This document shows positions 18,709 through 28,104 of a stretch of DNA of 64,000 bases, piece after piece (the stretch's first letter is position 1; each line of letters opens with the position of its first letter). This DNA comes from Rhodobacteraceae bacterium EL129. Its GTDB lineage: Bacteria > Pseudomonadota > Alphaproteobacteria > Rhodobacterales > Rhodobacteraceae. The notes under the pieces were generated by a model. It searched no databases. It had not been told where the DNA came from and saw only the letters and a list, made by a program, of their open reading frames with translations. The translations under genes were made by a program, and so were the position numbers. The stretch lies in assembly GCA_900313005.1 (NCBI GenBank), contig ONZJ01000002.1, positions 231,001 through 295,000 on the forward strand, written 5' to 3'.

Positions 18709-19087
18709 ACGCAACGCTGCCTGTCAGGGGCTCGGGGTGTACACTCGGGCCTCGCTGCACCGCTTCAAACAATTTGATCCTATCACGACACGCTTGGTGC
18801 ATGAGAGCCTGATACCGTCGTGTCTCATGTCCGGTTTGAACCCAATTTGCTGGATGCTGCAAGAAGAACGAATGGCAGCAACGCTGTTGACTGCCGACAT
18901 TCCAACGTCGGAAATTTCTGAGCGTTGGATTTGCACATTTTGAGGACGGGTTTCTGCGGGACGTTGCTCATCTTGGGTAGCACATTTGGGCATCCAAGAG
19001 CTTTGGTGGTATGTCTGGACTTGTCTCGGTTCAATTGTCCCACGCAAATTCTGGGACCTGTATTTTTGGAGTTTTCTTGGAGTTGTC
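18709..19087. other. Intergenic region of 379 bases, no supported gene
   Basis: Short open frames on both strands lack a ribosome site and any recognisable protein pattern. The stretch is more A/T-rich than neighbouring coding DNA. It contains a short inverted repeat, CCGACATTCCAACGTCGG, near 18893-18910. Together with a similar gene-free stretch at 22212-22601 it flanks the porin/hydrolase pair. It may be the degraded edge of an acquired segment, but no transposase remnant can be identified. Confidence 0.4.
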
Positions 19088-20554
19088 GTGAATCGAATTA
19101 ATAAAGGGAAAGCCCGCCGTCAGGCACACGGCGGTCTCAAATGGATACTTGGATGTGCAATCTTGGTCGGCGCTCTAACCAGTGCCTCGCATGCGCAAGA
19201 ACGCGATCCCATGCTGCTCTATGACGCGAACGGGCTAAAGGTGCGCGGGCATCTCCAGTTTGGGTTGAACGCTGTTGCTGAGGACAATCTTTTTTGGGAC
19301 CTCGCCGCAACGACGGCGCCCACCAGTGGTTTTGACCCCGACACAGAATGGTTGGAAGGTTATATCAAGCCCGGTCTCAGCTTTGAGCAGCAGCTTGATA
19401 CGGGGGCAGTGTTTTATGGCAAGCTCTCCGCTGTTTCCTCCTTCACCTCGGGAACAGACGCCTTCGACACTGGCGATACCGGAGCAACAACGCTCGAAGA
19501 AGCCTATCTCGCGATCCGCGGCGATCTTGGTGGGGGCTTATCTTATGACCTCTCACTTGGGCCACGTGAGTTGACGCTTGGCACGGGGATGCTGATCGCG
19601 AATGGTGCTACAAGCGGCTTTGAGCGCGGCGCGCTGAAGTTGGGCCCGCGCAAGGCTTGGGAGATGGCGGCCATTGGTCGCTTGTCTTTCGGAAATGTCG
19701 CTGGGACGGTCTTCTACCTCGACCCCAACGAGTTGCCGTCCACCGATGGCAGCAATGAGCTTGCAGGTCTCGATATCCGGCACGACGCCCCGGCTGGCGG
19801 ATATCTTGGCGCGACTTTCGTGAATGTGCTCAATTCAGACTCGCCCTATCCGCAGGCTGCGCCCGGCGGGGTTGGTGCGCCAACGGTGACCCCCGGGGCG
19901 CGGGAGGGCACCAATACAATTGGTCTCTACGGCAAAACCAACCCGTTCGCCGGTGCATTAGAGAACTGGGACTTCACAGGCGAGGTCGCCTATCAGTGGA
20001 ACGACCGGATCGACCTGGAGGCCTGGGCCGGTCGCGTAACCGCCGGATACAGCTTCGCAAATGTGGCGTGGTCGCCGTACCTCACGGTGGGATTCCAAAC
20101 CTTCTCGGGTGACGATCCCAACACGGCGAAACTCGAACGATTTGATCCGCTCTATTATCAAGGCAGCCCAAGCGCCTGGGCGACAGGGTCGAAATCCGCA
20201 TCGACCTTCATCAATTCGAACGTGAATGCGTTGTCGGTGGCGCTTCGTGTCCAACCGACCAAACAGGAAACCTTGACCCTTAGATACTCTCATATCCGGG
20301 CGAACGAGTTGAACAGCCCGGTTCAGTTCGGGCAGGCAACCCGCGTGGACATCAATGGGAATGTGGTCTCGGGCGTCAAAGATGCGCATCTGGCCGATGA
20401 TTTGTTCCTTGAATACAGCCGCATCATCAACCGTAATACATTCCTGACGGCCGGTGTCTCGGTCTCGTTTCCCGGCGAGGGGATCGACAACGTGGTCGGC
20501 GGGAACGCAGACCCCTGGACTGGAGGATTCATCAATGTCGTCGTCAACTTCTAA
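19088..20554 (+). CDS. Alginate-export-type outer-membrane beta-barrel protein
   Basis: 488 residues from a GTG that has GGAG five bases upstream; earlier in-frame codons would put an implausible stretch before the signal peptide. The signal peptide is LKWILGCAILVGALTSASHAQ. The mature part is made of alternating beta strands rich in Gly, Asp and aromatics (LEEAYLAIRGDLGGGLSYDL, GEVAYQWNDRIDLEAWAGR) and ends with the outer-membrane signature phenylalanine (FINVVVNF). It resembles the alginate_exp (AlgE-like) porin group, which passes anionic or oligomeric solutes. The NylB-like gene starts within its last 20 bases, so the two are coupled. Confidence 0.75.
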   Translation: MNRINKGKARRQAHGGLKWILGCAILVGALTSASHAQERDPMLLYDANGLKVRGHLQFGLNAVAEDNLFWDLAATTAPTSGFDPDTEWLEGYIKPGLSFEQQLDTGAVFYGKLSAVSSFTSGTDAFDTGDTGATTLEEAYLAIRGDLGGGLSYDLSLGPRELTLGTGMLIANGATSGFERGALKLGPRKAWEMAAIGRLSFGNVAGTVFYLDPNELPSTDGSNELAGLDIRHDAPAGGYLGATFVNVLNSDSPYPQAAPGGVGAPTVTPGAREGTNTIGLYGKTNPFAGALENWDFTGEVAYQWNDRIDLEAWAGRVTAGYSFANVAWSPYLTVGFQTFSGDDPNTAKLERFDPLYYQGSPSAWATGSKSASTFINSNVNALSVALRVQPTKQETLTLRYSHIRANELNSPVQFGQATRVDINGNVVSGVKDAHLADDLFLEYSRIINRNTFLTAGVSVSFPGEGIDNVVGGNADPWTGGFINVVVNF

Positions 20555-22211
20555 TTTCATCGCATTGGCTATGGGGGTCGTCATGGCACTCGGTGCATCA
20601 ACCGACGCGCGCGCGCAATCTACATCGCTTTCGGCACAAGAGTCCGATCCCAACGTCATGGGCTGGATGCAGGGATTTCCTCCTTCGCCGGACAAGATCA
20701 TCACGCAACCAGATTCAGTTTACTTCAGCTTTCCCAGGCTGCGCTGGTCGGTCTGCCATCTGCGGGAATTCCTGCCCACCGAGGAAATCAGCCGCGGTTT
20801 TGAGGCCCCCGTGCCATTAGACTACTTGCCTCCCGCCGAGTTCGCTGACATGCGCCAAGAGATCAACGCTCTGACCTTCACGCCGATGAACAGCGACGAT
20901 GAGATGACTTGGGAAGAGTCGCTCTATGTCAATTACACGGACGGGATGCTGATCCTGCACAAGGGGCGGGTTGTTTATGAACGCTATTTCGGTTGTCTAG
21001 AGGAAGACGGCAAGCACGCCATCATGTCGATGACAAAGTCGGTCACTGGTCTTCTAGGTGAAATACTCGTGCAAGAAGGCTTACTGGATGAAACGGCTTT
21101 GGTGCGCGACATCATCCCCGAGATCGGCGAGAGTGCTTTTGGGTCGGCAACGGTCCGCCAAGTCATGGATATGACCACCGGCGTGAAGTACTCCGAAGAC
21201 TATTCGAACCCGAACGCCGATATCTGGCAATACTCCGCTGCGGCCAGCCCGATGCCGAAGGCAAAGGACTATTCGGGGCCGGACGGATACTGGGAGTATC
21301 TCCAGCAGGTGCAGCCCGATGGCGATCACGGCGCCCAGTTCCACTACAAGACAATCAATTCCGACATGTTGGGCTGGATGATCAGCCGAGTGTCCGGCAA
21401 ATCGGTGACCGATTTGGCCTCCGAGCGGCTCTGGCGGCGCATGGGGGCCGAACAGGACGCCTATCAAACAGTTGACGGCAAGGGCGTGCCATTCGCAGGC
21501 GGCGGGATAAGCGCGGGTCTGCGCGACCTAGGGCGGCTCGGCCTCCTGATGCTGAACAAGGGTGTGATCAACGGCGAACGGCTGTTTTCCACTGCCGTCG
21601 CCGACAAGATCGGCGGGGGCGGCGACCCGTCCAAATTCTCCGGGTTCCCCACCATCCCAAACGGCAGCTACACCAGCCAGTGGTGGGTCTTCCACAACGA
21701 CAATGGCGCCTTCGCGGCCCGGGGCGTACATGGCCAGACGATCTACGTCGACCCCACGGCAAGGATGGTGCTGGTGCGGCTGTCTTCCTTCCCGCAAGCT
21801 CAAAACGGCTTCATCGATCCGACATCGCTTCCAGCCTACCAGGCCGTGGCCGACCATCTGACGGCGCAGGATGCCCCGTCGCGATTGGTGGGCCCCGAAT
21901 GGATTATCGAGGACATTGCAGGCGGTGGTGTTGTGGACAACAGCCCGGCCAGCCTGATCTTCCTGCCGGATGGTCAACTCGCGGGAAATGCCAGCTGCAA
22001 CAACCTGATCGGCCAATACTCGATAGATGGCGTGTCGCTCACATTAACACCGGTAGGTGTTACCATGATGGCGTGCCCCGAAGCTTTGATGGCGCAGGAG
22101 CAGAAACTCCTGGAAGCTCTTGGAACGGTCGAGCGATACGTAATAGACAAAAACAGCGCGCTTATTCTCACCACAGCAAGCGGAGACACCATAAAGGCCT
22201 ACGGAAGGTAG
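20535..22211 (+). CDS. NylB-like serine hydrolase (class C beta-lactamase fold) with C-terminal META domain
   Basis: 558 residues with signal peptide FIALAMGVVMALGASTDARAQ, so periplasmic or secreted. The hydrolase domain has the nucleophile motif SMTKS (Ser-x-x-Lys) and the Tyr in HYKTINSDMLGW. Stretches such as TVRQVMDMTTGVKYSEDY and ARGVHGQTIYVDP closely recall 6-aminohexanoate-dimer hydrolases (NylB type) and related esterases. From about residue 455 a META/HslJ-like domain follows (NASCNNLIGQYSIDG, MMACPEALMAQEQ). The two parts on one chain are unusual. With the coupled porin it suggests uptake and cleavage of an oligomeric amide or ester; the substrate is unknown. Confidence 0.8.
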   Translation: MSSSTSNFIALAMGVVMALGASTDARAQSTSLSAQESDPNVMGWMQGFPPSPDKIITQPDSVYFSFPRLRWSVCHLREFLPTEEISRGFEAPVPLDYLPPAEFADMRQEINALTFTPMNSDDEMTWEESLYVNYTDGMLILHKGRVVYERYFGCLEEDGKHAIMSMTKSVTGLLGEILVQEGLLDETALVRDIIPEIGESAFGSATVRQVMDMTTGVKYSEDYSNPNADIWQYSAAASPMPKAKDYSGPDGYWEYLQQVQPDGDHGAQFHYKTINSDMLGWMISRVSGKSVTDLASERLWRRMGAEQDAYQTVDGKGVPFAGGGISAGLRDLGRLGLLMLNKGVINGERLFSTAVADKIGGGGDPSKFSGFPTIPNGSYTSQWWVFHNDNGAFAARGVHGQTIYVDPTARMVLVRLSSFPQAQNGFIDPTSLPAYQAVADHLTAQDAPSRLVGPEWIIEDIAGGGVVDNSPASLIFLPDGQLAGNASCNNLIGQYSIDGVSLTLTPVGVTMMACPEALMAQEQKLLEALGTVERYVIDKNSALILTTASGDTIKAYGR

Positions 22212-22601
22212 AGGTCCCCATCCCATAGGATTTTCCTGGAGCGCCACGTCCGGAAGTTTCACCCTTTGCAATCGAATTTAATGGGCTTTTCGGTGCAACG
22301 TTGGAGCAGAGGATTGATCTCGGACACCGCGGAGTGCCGCGTGGCCCTCTCCCGCCGATGAACCACCCAGATGCATGTCAATACGCCCAACTTGCGGTAA
22401 GTAACTGGAAGGCTCCCTCAACCCAGCACCGGACTTTCGCGCAGCTGCAGCCAAAGTCGGTTTTGTCCGCACAATTGCCATTGGCAAAAATTGCGTATTG
22501 CCTGGCCTGACCATCGCCATGCCCTGCCAAAACAGCGCATCGCCCTACGGGCTTCAAACCCTCTTGTGATCCCTTCGCGCAATCGCAATAATAACTCCCC
22601 T
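22212..22601. other. Intergenic region of 390 bases, no supported gene
   Basis: Nothing in it is convincingly coding. Frames through it on the plus strand run into imuA but have no ribosome site and unusual composition; imuA begins properly at its own ATG. No LexA-type box (GAAC/GTTC spaced by seven bases) is seen upstream of imuA. Confidence 0.4.
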
Positions 22602-23198
22602 ATGCCCAAACCCGCGCCCCATATCGACATCCTGCCAGATGTGCCCCTGCGCCTGAACCGTTGTCACGAGGCCTGTGGCCCCGGCGCGGACGCCTTCGCT
22701 TTTACGCTGGCCGCCCGGCTCAACGGTCCCGTGATGTGGATCTCGGAAAGCTGGACACCGGCGCAGCTGAACCCCGTGGGCTACAGCCAATACGCCGATC
22801 CTGCCCAGCTTCTGATGGCGCGCACCAAGGACCAGACCGACACGCTTGCCGTGGCCGAAGAAGCCCTGCGCGCCCATGCCGTTCGCTTGGTGGTGACGGA
22901 ACTCACCCAGCCTATCAGCCTGCTGGCGGGCCGCCGTCTGCAATTGGCCGCTGAGACGGGCCAAACCACTGCATTGTGCCTGATCCCACAGGGCATGGGG
23001 TCAAACGCGGCCGACACCCGCTGGCGCTGTACGCCGGTTTTCCATCAAGCGGACTCGACTCAGGCGCGGTGGGAAATTATAAAGAACAAAGCAGGAACAT
23101 TATCAGCTTGGGATGTGCGCTGGGATGAAAAGACGCGTCATATGCTTGTGGTTCCCCCGGCTGGCAACAGACCGGGCCTTGCGGATGCGTCCGGTTGA
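22602..23198 (+). CDS. imuA: ImuA-like protein of the translesion mutasome
   Basis: 198 residues. ImuA proteins are RecA/SulA-like accessory factors that work with ImuB and DnaE2 (ImuC) in damage-induced mutagenesis. The opening IDILPDVPLRLNRCHEACGPGADAFAFTLAARLNGPVMWI matches the start of the RecA-like core, though without a convincing Walker A. The ATG was chosen over upstream in-frame codons on homology. It overlaps imuB by 74 bases, fixing the two as an operon. Length is short, as is common in this clade. Confidence 0.8.
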   Translation: MPKPAPHIDILPDVPLRLNRCHEACGPGADAFAFTLAARLNGPVMWISESWTPAQLNPVGYSQYADPAQLLMARTKDQTDTLAVAEEALRAHAVRLVVTELTQPISLLAGRRLQLAAETGQTTALCLIPQGMGSNAADTRWRCTPVFHQADSTQARWEIIKNKAGTLSAWDVRWDEKTRHMLVVPPAGNRPGLADASG

Positions 23199-24591
23199 CG
23201 GCCCCTTTGCACTGACCTTGCACGAGGCCAACACGGACCGGATATATTGCCTGAATGATCCGGCCGAAGGGCAGGGGTTGTCCCAGGGAATGGGGCTGGC
23301 GGATGCCCGCGCCTTCTGCCCTGATCTGCAAAGCCGCCCCGCTGATCCCGCTGCCGATGCGCGGTTTCTGCGTATCCTTGCGCGCTGGGCCAAACGCTAT
23401 TGCCCCTGGGTGGGGCTGGACGGGCGCGACGGGCTGGCGCTCGATATCACAGGGGCGGCACATCTGTATGGTGGTGAGGCCGCTTTGCTGGAGGACCTCC
23501 ATGCGCGCCTGACCCGCGCAGGCCTGCAGGTGCGCTCTGGTCTGGCCGATACCAAAGGGGCCGCCTGGGCCATCGCCCATTACGCCAGGGGAGTCGCACC
23601 CCCCGGCCAAACCCGCAATCATATCGCCAAGCTGCCCGTGCCCGCCCTGCGCCTGCCCGAGGATACAGTCACCGCCCTGCAACGCCTGGGTCTGCGCACG
23701 GTAGATGATATTCTGACACTGCCCCGCGCCACGCTCACCCGCCGCTTTGGCACTGATCTGCTCATGCGTCTCGATCAGGCGCTGGGGGATCAACCCGAAG
23801 AGGTCTCGCCTCTGCCCGACCCTCCCAGCTTTGCCGCGCAAATGTCCCTGCCCGAACCCATCGGGCTGGCCGCTGATGTCATGGCTGGCACTGAACGTCT
23901 GCTTGCCCAGGTCTGCACCCGTCTCACCCAGCAAGAGGCTGGGGCCCGTGCCCTCTTGCTGACCCTGCGTCGGGTGGATCAGGCCAGCCAACAGGTGGAA
24001 CTGCGCCTCGCCCGGCCTCTGCGTGATGCCGCCCGTATCCTGCCTCTGTTTGAACGCGGCGTGAGCGCGGTTGATGCAGGCTTCGGCATCGACCAACTGC
24101 GCCTTGAAGCGACGCAAGTGGAACGCCTGCCCGCCCGACAACTCAGCCCGCTGCACGCGGCCCATCAGGACAAGCTGCACGACCTGATCACCCGTATCGG
24201 CAGCCGCATTGGCCTCGATAACGTGCACCGCTATCTGCCTGCCGACAGCCATATCCCGGAGCGCAGCTATACCACCGCCGTGGCGGCCTATTCTGATCCA
24301 TCCGGTGCCTGGGTCACCCTGCGCCCACGCCCCATACGCCTCTTCCCGCCCGAACCCATCGCCGCCACGGGGCACCGCCCGCCACGTCATTTCCGCTGGC
24401 GGCGTATGTCGCTTTCGACGGCCCGGATCACCGGCCCCGAACGCATCGCGCCGGAATGGTGGTTGCAAGACGACAGCTGGCGCTCGGGCCTGCGCGACTA
24501 CTGGCAGGTGGACACCCGCCAGGGCCGCCGCCTGTGGATGTATCACACCCCGCAGACCCCTGGCTGGTACGTGCAAGGCGAATTCGCATGA
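23125..24591 (+). CDS. imuB: ImuB, catalytically inactive Y-family polymerase homologue
   Basis: 488 residues. Fold landmarks of the Y family are present (GMGLADARAFCPDL, GLDGRDGLALDITGAAHLYGG, helix-hairpin-helix LPEDTVTALQRLGLRTVDDIL). The first acidic motif is replaced by LWFPRLATDRAL, and the catalytic acidic pair is missing, as expected of ImuB, which acts as a scaffold between the clamp, ImuA and DnaE2. The C-terminus (WWLQDDSWRSGLRDYWQVD, WYVQGEFA) is typical. The ATG four codons into the longest frame was preferred; either is possible. Confidence 0.9.
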   Translation: MKRRVICLWFPRLATDRALRMRPVDGPFALTLHEANTDRIYCLNDPAEGQGLSQGMGLADARAFCPDLQSRPADPAADARFLRILARWAKRYCPWVGLDGRDGLALDITGAAHLYGGEAALLEDLHARLTRAGLQVRSGLADTKGAAWAIAHYARGVAPPGQTRNHIAKLPVPALRLPEDTVTALQRLGLRTVDDILTLPRATLTRRFGTDLLMRLDQALGDQPEEVSPLPDPPSFAAQMSLPEPIGLAADVMAGTERLLAQVCTRLTQQEAGARALLLTLRRVDQASQQVELRLARPLRDAARILPLFERGVSAVDAGFGIDQLRLEATQVERLPARQLSPLHAAHQDKLHDLITRIGSRIGLDNVHRYLPADSHIPERSYTTAVAAYSDPSGAWVTLRPRPIRLFPPEPIAATGHRPPRHFRWRRMSLSTARITGPERIAPEWWLQDDSWRSGLRDYWQVDTRQGRRLWMYHTPQTPGWYVQGEFA

Positions 24592-24610
24592 TCCTGACCC
24601 CGCCGCGTCC

Positions 24611-24640
24611 TTGCTTCATCTTGCCCAAAATATCCATATC
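24611..24640. repeat. Short dispersed motif TTCATCTTGCC(C/A)AAAATA, copy 1
   Basis: Just after imuB lies TTCATCTTGCCCAAAATATC followed by CATATC. A near-identical block occurs at about 63161-63192, beside the HrpB start. It is not part of a recognisable gene. Confidence 0.5.
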
Positions 24641-24696
24641 CAATCTGATCCGCAGGCACAGGCCTCTGTCTGACACATCGCCTCTCAACCTACCCT

Positions 24697-24759
24697 CGAG
24701 GACGACGCCACGCGGAGGACGAGACATCCTGCATGCGCTTGCGCATTCCTTTGGATCAC
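24697..24759 (+). repeat. Left arm of the inverted repeat bracketing dnaE2
   Basis: Ordered exact blocks shared with the reverse complement of 28105-28172: CGAGGACGACG, CGGAGGACGAGACATCC, GCATGCG, GCATTCCTTTGG and TCAC, separated by one to a few changed bases and one six-base length difference. The left arm ends four bases before the dnaE2 start codon, so the dnaE2 leader is made of this repeat. Confidence 0.85.
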
Positions 24760-24763
24760 ACCC

Positions 24764-27700
24764 ATGACGGCCGTCACATCCCAGGGCTATGCCGAACTTT
24801 GCGTGACCTCCAATTTCACCTTCCTGTGCGGCGCCTCGCACCCTGAGGAGCTGATCGCGCGCGCTGCCGAACTGGGCCTGCACGCCATCGCCATCACCGA
24901 TCACAATTCTCTGGCCGGGGTGGTGCGCGCCTATGCTGCGCTGAAAGAGCTGAAGCGCGAAGTCGGTGAGCAAATCCAGATCCGTTCCAGCCAAACCATT
25001 GATGCCTCCTCGCGCCAGCCAAACAGCGGCACGCAGACCATTGCCAAACCAGACGCACTCCACCTGCCACGGCTGATCGTTGGCTGCCGCTTGATCCTGC
25101 GCGACAGCCCGGTGCATTGGGTTGCCCTGCCACGGGATCGCGCGGCCTATACTCGGCTCACCCAGCTTCTGACCATCGGCAAACGCCGGGCCGACAAAGG
25201 CCAATGCCACCTCGATCTGCGCGATATGCTGGACCATGGCACCGGCATGATCCTCATCGCCCTGCCGCAAAAGCATCCCGGCGATAAACATGTGCTGGAG
25301 GACCTCAGACGCGCCCAACGGCAGTTCCCCGGCCATGTCTTTCTGGGAGCTGCTCCGCGCTATGACGGCTCGGATGCCGCCTATCTCAAGGCCTGCACGC
25401 TGCTCTCGCGCAAGGCCTCAGCGCCGATGGTGGCCGTGGGCGATGTGCTGATGCATCACGGCAAACGTCGCCAACTGGCCGATGTGCTGACCTGCCTGCG
25501 CGAAGGGATCAAGATCGACGCCATCGGCACCCGCGCCCTGCCCAATGCCGAACGCCGCCTCAAAGGTCACGCCGACATGTTGCGGGTGTTCCGTGACCAC
25601 CCCGGGGCCTTGCGCCGCAGCGTGGAAATCGCCGCCAAATGCAGCTTTTGCCTGAGCGAGCTCAGCTATGAATATCCCGATGAAGGCTCGGATACCGAAA
25701 CCCCGCATCAGCGCCTCGAACGGCTCAGCGAGGAGGGCCTGCACCGCCGCTATCCGGGCGGCATCCCCGAGCGCGTGCGCGTGATGATGACAAACGAATT
25801 GCAGATCGTCGAGAAGCTGGGCTTTGCCGCCTATTTCCTGACTGTGCATGACATCGTGCAGTTCGCGCGTCGCCAAGGCATCTTGTGTCAGGGCAGGGGG
25901 TCCGCCGCCAATTCCATCCTGTGCTACCTTCTGGGCATCACCGATGTGGGCCCCGAAGTGATCACCATGGTCTTTGCCCGTTTCGTGTCCGAACACCGGG
26001 GCGAGCCGCCGGACATTGACGTCGATTTTGAACATGAACGCCGCGAAGAGGTGATCCAGCATATCTATGCCAAATACGGCCGCGAACGGGCCGGGCTGTG
26101 TTCCACGGTCATTCATTTTCGCTCCCGTGCCGCGATCCGCGAGGTGGGCAAGGTCATGGGCCTCAGCGTGGATGTCACCGCCAGCCTCTCGGGGCAAATC
26201 TGGGGCATGTCCAACGGCGGGGCCGACCCTGAGCGTATCCGCGAGCTAGGCCTGGACCCCGAAGACCGCCGTCTGGCGCAAACCATCAAACTGATTGGCG
26301 AGATCATCGGCTTTCCCCGCCACCTCAGCCAGCATGTCGGCGGGTTTGTGATCACCAAGGGCCGTCTGGATGCGCTCTGCCCGATCGAAAACGCCGCCAT
26401 GGAAGACCGAACTATTATCGAATGGGACAAGGATGACATTGATGCGCTTGGAATTCTAAAGATAGATATTCTGGGGCTAGGTATGCTGACATGCATTCGC
26501 AAAGCCTTCGCGCTGCTCAGCGATCATGACAAACAAAACCTCTCGATCGCCACCATCCCGCAGGCCGATGCCACCACCTATGACATGCTGTGCCGGGCGG
26601 ATGCGGTGGGGGTGTTTCAGGTGGAAAGCCGCGCGCAGATGAATTTCCTGCCCCGCATGCGTCCGCGTGAATTCTATGATCTGGTGATCGAGGTCGCCAT
26701 CGTGCGCCCCGGCCCCATTCAGGGCGGCATGGTGCAGCCTTTCATCAAACGCCGTCAGGGGCTGGAGAAGGTGACATATCCCTCGAAGGCGCTGGAAGGC
26801 GTGCTGGGCAAAACCCTTGGCGTGCCGCTGTTTCAGGAACAAGCCATGCAAATCGCCGTGGTCGCCGCCGGCTTTACACCCGAGGAAGCAGACCGCCTGC
26901 GCCGCTCCATCGCCACCTTCCGGCGGATGGGCACGATCAGCAAGTTCCGCGATCAGTTCATCGCGGGAATGCTGAAAAACGGCTATAGCCCCGAGTTTTC
27001 CCAAAGCTGTTTCACCCAGATCGAAGGCTTTGCCGATTATGGCTTTCCTGAAAGCCACGCAGCGGCCTTTGCGATGCTGGTCTATGTCTCGGCCTGGCTG
27101 AAATGCCATCACCCGGCGGTGTTCGCCTGCGCGCTGCTGAACTCCCAACCGATGGGGTTCTATGCCCCCGCGCAGATTGTGCGCGATGCCCGCGAACATG
27201 ACGTCGAAGTGCGGCCCATTTGTGTGAACGAAAGCCATTGGGACAGCATTCTGCAACGCCGGGCGGATGGGGCCTTGGCCCTGCGGTTGGGGTTTCGCCA
27301 GATCAAAGGCTTCAAGGAAGAAGACGCAGGCTGGATCATCGCAGCCCGCGGCAATGGCTTCCGCGATCCCGAAGCGGTGTGGCTGCGGGCAGGGGTGTCG
27401 CCTGCGTCATTGGAGCGGCTGGCTGAGGCGGATGCCTTTTCAGATATGGGCCTGACACGCCGCGATGCGCTGTGGCGCGTAAAGGCCCTGCGTGCGCCCA
27501 AGCCCTTGCCCTTGTTTGCCGATCCCATCGAAGGCGAAAGCGTGGACGAGCCGGATGTGGTGCTGCCGACCATGCAACTGGGCGAGGAGGTGGTGGAGGA
27601 TTATGTCGCCATGCGTCTGTCCCTGCGGGCGCATCCGATGGAGCTGCTCAGGCCCATGATCCCTGGCTTGCTACCTCATGCCGAGCTGCTAAACGCCCCT

Positions 27701-28096
27701 CTTGGCCGGGCTTCCGTTTGCGGATTGGTGATCACCCGGCAACGGCCCGGCACGGCCTCAGGCGTGATTTTCCTGACGCTTGAGGATGAAACCGGTGTGT
27801 GCAACGTGGTGGTCTGGCCCAAGGTTTATGAGGCGTTCCGACGCATGGTCATGGGCGGGCGTCTGCTGCGTGTGACCGGGTATTTGCAACGCGAAGGCAT
27901 CGTGGTGCATCTGATCGCGCAGCAGGTTGAAGATTTGTCGTACCGCCTGTCTGATCTAGGTCACCCTCTGGATGATGCGGTGGGGATCACCCAACCCCAA
28001 GCCGACGATGCCCCGCGCCGGAGCCCTGTGCGCCCATCGGCCCGACATCCGCGCGAACAGGCGAAAAAACTGTTCCCGAGCCGAGATTTTCACTGA
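24764..28096 (+). CDS. dnaE2: Error-prone DNA polymerase III alpha subunit, DnaE2/ImuC
   Basis: 1110 residues. The C-family polymerase of the ImuABC mutasome, extending DNA past lesions at the cost of mutations. The N-terminal PHP domain starts with the DnaE2-typical SNFTFLCGASHPEEL. The polymerase core has LCQGRGSAANSILCYLLGI and the catalytic aspartates in PPDIDVDFEHERREE; IDILGLGMLTC follows. The C-terminal OB fold (SGVIFLTLEDETGVCNVVVW) is present; the tail lacks the replicative tau-binding part. The ATG lies 172 bases after imuB; that gap is filled by repeats, so dnaE2 may be expressed from imuA or from its own promoter. Confidence 0.95.
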   Translation: MTAVTSQGYAELCVTSNFTFLCGASHPEELIARAAELGLHAIAITDHNSLAGVVRAYAALKELKREVGEQIQIRSSQTIDASSRQPNSGTQTIAKPDALHLPRLIVGCRLILRDSPVHWVALPRDRAAYTRLTQLLTIGKRRADKGQCHLDLRDMLDHGTGMILIALPQKHPGDKHVLEDLRRAQRQFPGHVFLGAAPRYDGSDAAYLKACTLLSRKASAPMVAVGDVLMHHGKRRQLADVLTCLREGIKIDAIGTRALPNAERRLKGHADMLRVFRDHPGALRRSVEIAAKCSFCLSELSYEYPDEGSDTETPHQRLERLSEEGLHRRYPGGIPERVRVMMTNELQIVEKLGFAAYFLTVHDIVQFARRQGILCQGRGSAANSILCYLLGITDVGPEVITMVFARFVSEHRGEPPDIDVDFEHERREEVIQHIYAKYGRERAGLCSTVIHFRSRAAIREVGKVMGLSVDVTASLSGQIWGMSNGGADPERIRELGLDPEDRRLAQTIKLIGEIIGFPRHLSQHVGGFVITKGRLDALCPIENAAMEDRTIIEWDKDDIDALGILKIDILGLGMLTCIRKAFALLSDHDKQNLSIATIPQADATTYDMLCRADAVGVFQVESRAQMNFLPRMRPREFYDLVIEVAIVRPGPIQGGMVQPFIKRRQGLEKVTYPSKALEGVLGKTLGVPLFQEQAMQIAVVAAGFTPEEADRLRRSIATFRRMGTISKFRDQFIAGMLKNGYSPEFSQSCFTQIEGFADYGFPESHAAAFAMLVYVSAWLKCHHPAVFACALLNSQPMGFYAPAQIVRDAREHDVEVRPICVNESHWDSILQRRADGALALRLGFRQIKGFKEEDAGWIIAARGNGFRDPEAVWLRAGVSPASLERLAEADAFSDMGLTRRDALWRVKALRAPKPLPLFADPIEGESVDEPDVVLPTMQLGEEVVEDYVAMRLSLRAHPMELLRPMIPGLLPHAELLNAPLGRASVCGLVITRQRPGTASGVIFLTLEDETGVCNVVVWPKVYEAFRRMVMGGRLLRVTGYLQREGIVVHLIAQQVEDLSYRLSDLGHPLDDAVGITQPQADDAPRRSPVRPSARHPREQAKKLFPSRDFH

Positions 28097-28104
28097 ACGA
28101 AAGC

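Noticed and set aside
18737-18943. 68-codon frame after cysK
   Set aside because: No ribosome site, unusual composition, and a competing frame on the other strand; not supportable as a gene.
23077-24576. 499-codon minus-strand frame opposite imuB
   Set aside because: Composition is that of a shadow frame; imuB on the plus strand has real motifs and operon overlaps.
24588-24767. Possible small gene with ATGA overlap after imuB
   Set aside because: Its codons run through the two repeat elements and into the dnaE2 start; no protein family or ribosome site supports it.
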